Positions 61,300 to 64,000 of a stretch of DNA of 64,000 nt are shown piece after piece. Each line of letters begins with the position of its first letter. Position 1 is the stretch's first letter. The notes below the pieces were generated by a model that saw only the letters and a list, made by a program, of their open reading frames with translations, was not told the origin of the DNA and did not search any database. Position numbers and translations under genes: made by a program. Source of the DNA: an uncultured Bacteroidales bacterium (lineage in GTDB: Bacteria; Bacteroidota; Bacteroidia; Bacteroidales; Bacteroidaceae); contig CADCDP010000012.1 in NCBI GenBank assembly GCA_902800305.1, positions 1 through 64,000 of the forward strand. Direction: 5' to 3'.

Positions 61300-63165
61300 A
61301 TGAAACGTAGAATCGGACTTGTTATGATGCTGTTCAATCTGCTGAGTTTTCTCGGACTGAAAGCTGCTACACCAACGGTGGAACATGTACACCCCCTGAA
61401 CTGGTGGGCTGGTATGGTGAATCCAGAGTTGCAAATCATGCTGCATGGTGAAGGTATTGGTGCCTTCGATGTGGAACTGAAGGATGCACAAGGCATCGCT
61501 GTGAAGAACGTGGTGAAGTTCGACAATAAGAACTACATTATTATATATATAGACACGAAAGGTGCGCCAGCACAGCGGTTCTCCATCCTGCTGAAGTCGG
61601 GAAAGAAGACGGTGAAGACACTGCCCTACGAACTGAAGGAGCGGCAGCAGGTGGCTCGCAAGAGTTTTGATGCCAGCGATGTGGTCTATCTGCTGATGCC
61701 CGACCGCTTTGCCACGGGTACGACGGACAAGCAGAAGACGCAGATGTATAAGGGCATGAAGGAGCATACGTGGGATAGGGCAGTGGATATGGCTCGCCAT
61801 GGTGGTGACTTGGCAGGTATGACCCAACACCTTGATTATCTGCAAGAATTGGGTATCACTGCCATTTGGCCTACACCGACGTTGGAGAATAACATGGCGG
61901 AAATGTCGTATCATGGTTATGCCATCACCGATTATTACAGGACAGACCCACGTTTTGGTACGAACGAGGAATATTGTACTTTTGTGGACGAAGCGCACAA
62001 GCGTGGCATCAAGGTCATCAAGGACATCGTTTTCAACCATTGCGGCGTGTCAAACTTCCTGTTTGCAGACCGTCCAGCCGACGACTGGTTCAACTACAAC
62101 AGTCAGTTCACGCAGACAGGCTATAAGACCATCGCAACGAGCGATAGTCACGTTTCCCAGTTAGACCGCAAATTGACCATAGATGGTTGGTTCACAGAGC
62201 AGATGCCTGATGTGAACGGACAAAACAAACTCTTTGCCGACTATCTTATTCAGGCTTCCATTTGGTGGATAGAGTATGCTGGCATCGACGGTATCCGTCA
62301 GGACACCTATCCCTACAACGATTTCGACTTCATGCGTCGTTGGTGCCAAGAAGTGGAGGCACAATACCCAGGTTTCAACATTGTGGGCGAGACGTGGGTA
62401 AACAACAATGTGAGTGTAAGCTATTGGCAGAAAGACAGCAAGTTAGCTGCTCCGAAGAACAGCGAACTGAAGACCGTGATGGACTTCCCACTCATGTATA
62501 TCCTCGACTCCTTCTACGACGAAGAGACCGACGAATGGAATCATGGTTTGGCTCGGGTGTATGAGTATATTTGCCAAGACATGGTGTATGCCGACGTTGA
62601 CCATCTGCTCACCTTCCTGGCCAACCACGACACTGACCGTTTCCAACCCACAGCGGAGAAAGCCAAGGACGTGTCGCGCTATAAGCAAGCACTGACGTTG
62701 CTGCTCACGTTGCGTGGTATTCCGCAGCTCTATGTGGGTGATGAAATCGGCATGTATGCCAACAAGAGCGTGAACGACGGTGCGCTTCGTCAGGACTTCC
62801 CTGGTGGTTTCCCCGGCGACAAGAACAATGCTTTCACGGCCGAGGGGCGAACCACGTTGCAAAATGAGTATTTCAACTTTACGAAGAAACTGCTCAACTG
62901 GCGCAAGGGTAACGATGTGGTGGCGTTCGGCAAATTGACGCACTATGCCATCCGGAACGGTTGCTATGTCTATGCTCGTCAGAAGAGTGGAAAGACCGTG
63001 ACCGTGGTGATGAACGGGACGAGTGAGCCACAGACACTTGACCTAAGCATTTATCGTGAAGTGATGCCGACAAACAAGGCTTACGATGTCATTTCGGGAC
63101 GCGAGGTTGAATTGAAAGACCGTCTGGACGTGCCAAGTCGAGGCATCTACATTTTGAACTTCTGA
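61300..63165 (+). CDS. susA: GH13 neopullulanase/cyclomaltodextrinase, SusA-like
   Basis: 621 residues with a signal peptide (GLVMMLFNLLSFLGLKA). An N-terminal beta domain (VEHVHPLNWWAGMVNPELQIMLHG) is typical of Bacteroidetes SusA-like enzymes. The catalytic barrel has D335 (GIDGIRQDTY), E364 (IVGETWV) and D444 (FLANHDTDR). It cleaves alpha-1,4 bonds of maltodextrins in the periplasm. It precedes a GH97 gene, as in the susAB arrangement; susC/D/R are not in view. Confidence 0.93.
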   Translation: MKRRIGLVMMLFNLLSFLGLKAATPTVEHVHPLNWWAGMVNPELQIMLHGEGIGAFDVELKDAQGIAVKNVVKFDNKNYIIIYIDTKGAPAQRFSILLKSGKKTVKTLPYELKERQQVARKSFDASDVVYLLMPDRFATGTTDKQKTQMYKGMKEHTWDRAVDMARHGGDLAGMTQHLDYLQELGITAIWPTPTLENNMAEMSYHGYAITDYYRTDPRFGTNEEYCTFVDEAHKRGIKVIKDIVFNHCGVSNFLFADRPADDWFNYNSQFTQTGYKTIATSDSHVSQLDRKLTIDGWFTEQMPDVNGQNKLFADYLIQASIWWIEYAGIDGIRQDTYPYNDFDFMRRWCQEVEAQYPGFNIVGETWVNNNVSVSYWQKDSKLAAPKNSELKTVMDFPLMYILDSFYDEETDEWNHGLARVYEYICQDMVYADVDHLLTFLANHDTDRFQPTAEKAKDVSRYKQALTLLLTLRGIPQLYVGDEIGMYANKSVNDGALRQDFPGGFPGDKNNAFTAEGRTTLQNEYFNFTKKLLNWRKGNDVVAFGKLTHYAIRNGCYVYARQKSGKTVTVVMNGTSEPQTLDLSIYREVMPTNKAYDVISGREVELKDRLDVPSRGIYILNF

Positions 63166-63248
63166 CTGTGAAAATGGGAAAAAGACAACGGATTACACAG
63201 ATTTTACGGATTTAAGTGTCTCTTTTTATCAAAAAAGTACTCATAAAG

Positions 63249-63280
63249 TTTGATTCATTCAAAAAAATGGTATAAATTTG
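63249..63280 (+). promoter_or_regulatory. Promoter of the GH97 gene
   Basis: TTTG (63249-63252), 20-base spacer, TAAATTTG (63273-63280), 19 bases before the ATG. GH97 can thus be expressed apart from GH13. Confidence 0.7.
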
Positions 63281-63290
63281 CAATAATTAA

Positions 63291-64000
<710 letters not shown>

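Overview
The window looks like chromosomal DNA of a Bacteroidales bacterium, most likely Prevotella or a close relative. The evidence is the repeated TTTG-N19/20-TAnnTTTG promoter form (sigma-ABfr type), weak Shine-Dalgarno sites, and Bacteroidales gene orders: DUF177-rpmF-fabH-era-der, tig-clpP-clpX-recQ, guaB-PPIase-surA-ostA-mutL and parA-parB-DUF5683-mltD-rel. Typical families also occur (DUF6377 regulator, FISUMP surface protein, SusA/SusB-like GH13 and GH97). All calls are from reading the sequence; no database search was run.

Layout. 1-82: last bases of a 5S rRNA and the rRNA operon terminator. 0.3-10.5 kb: DUF488-YraN fusion, orphan histidine kinase, DUF177/rpmF/fabH/era/der, an S41 protease-like protein, a lipoprotein and a sodium-dependent NSS transporter. 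10.5-18.7 kb: an accessory, partly decayed defence island. It holds a possible immunity protein, an Abi_2 remnant, two antitoxins each beside a broken PIN toxin, intact mcrB and mcrC, and a nuclease-family (DUF1016) remnant. The 3' end of the transporter gene occurs three times here, and the third copy is followed by a strong terminator, so the island seems to have been inserted at the end of that gene. 18.7-33.5 kb: protein quality control, RecQ with a large insertion, GMP synthesis, outer-membrane chaperones/LPS transport and MutL. 33.7-36.5 kb: two OmpA-like paralogues. 36.68-36.84 kb: tRNA-Pro and tRNA-Val. 37-45.6 kb: chromosome partitioning, lytic transglycosylase, (p)ppGpp enzyme, Tex. 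45.6-54.4 kb: two beta-propeller proteins, an esterase, an inositol-phosphate-type phosphatase, RfbC, a GH53 galactanase and a DUF6377 regulator. 54.6-59.3 kb: a surface protein with dockerin, vWA-like, nine FN3 and FISUMP regions. 59.4-61 kb: a second small accessory patch (YoeB-type toxin-antitoxin, an AAA/nuclease pseudogene, an interrupted small ORF). 61.3 kb to the end: starch-utilisation genes GH13 and GH97 (cut by the window edge).

The most unusual signal is non-coding: short intergenic elements made of several palindromes centred on CGTCG/CGACG. Two of them (1477-1559, 49300-49382) share an identical 83-nt layout, 10-17-6-17-6-17-10. Their palindrome arms differ in sequence but stay self-complementary. 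Two others (12326-12428, 59513-59615) are about 103 nt, lie in opposite orientations, and one appears to have landed inside a small ORF.
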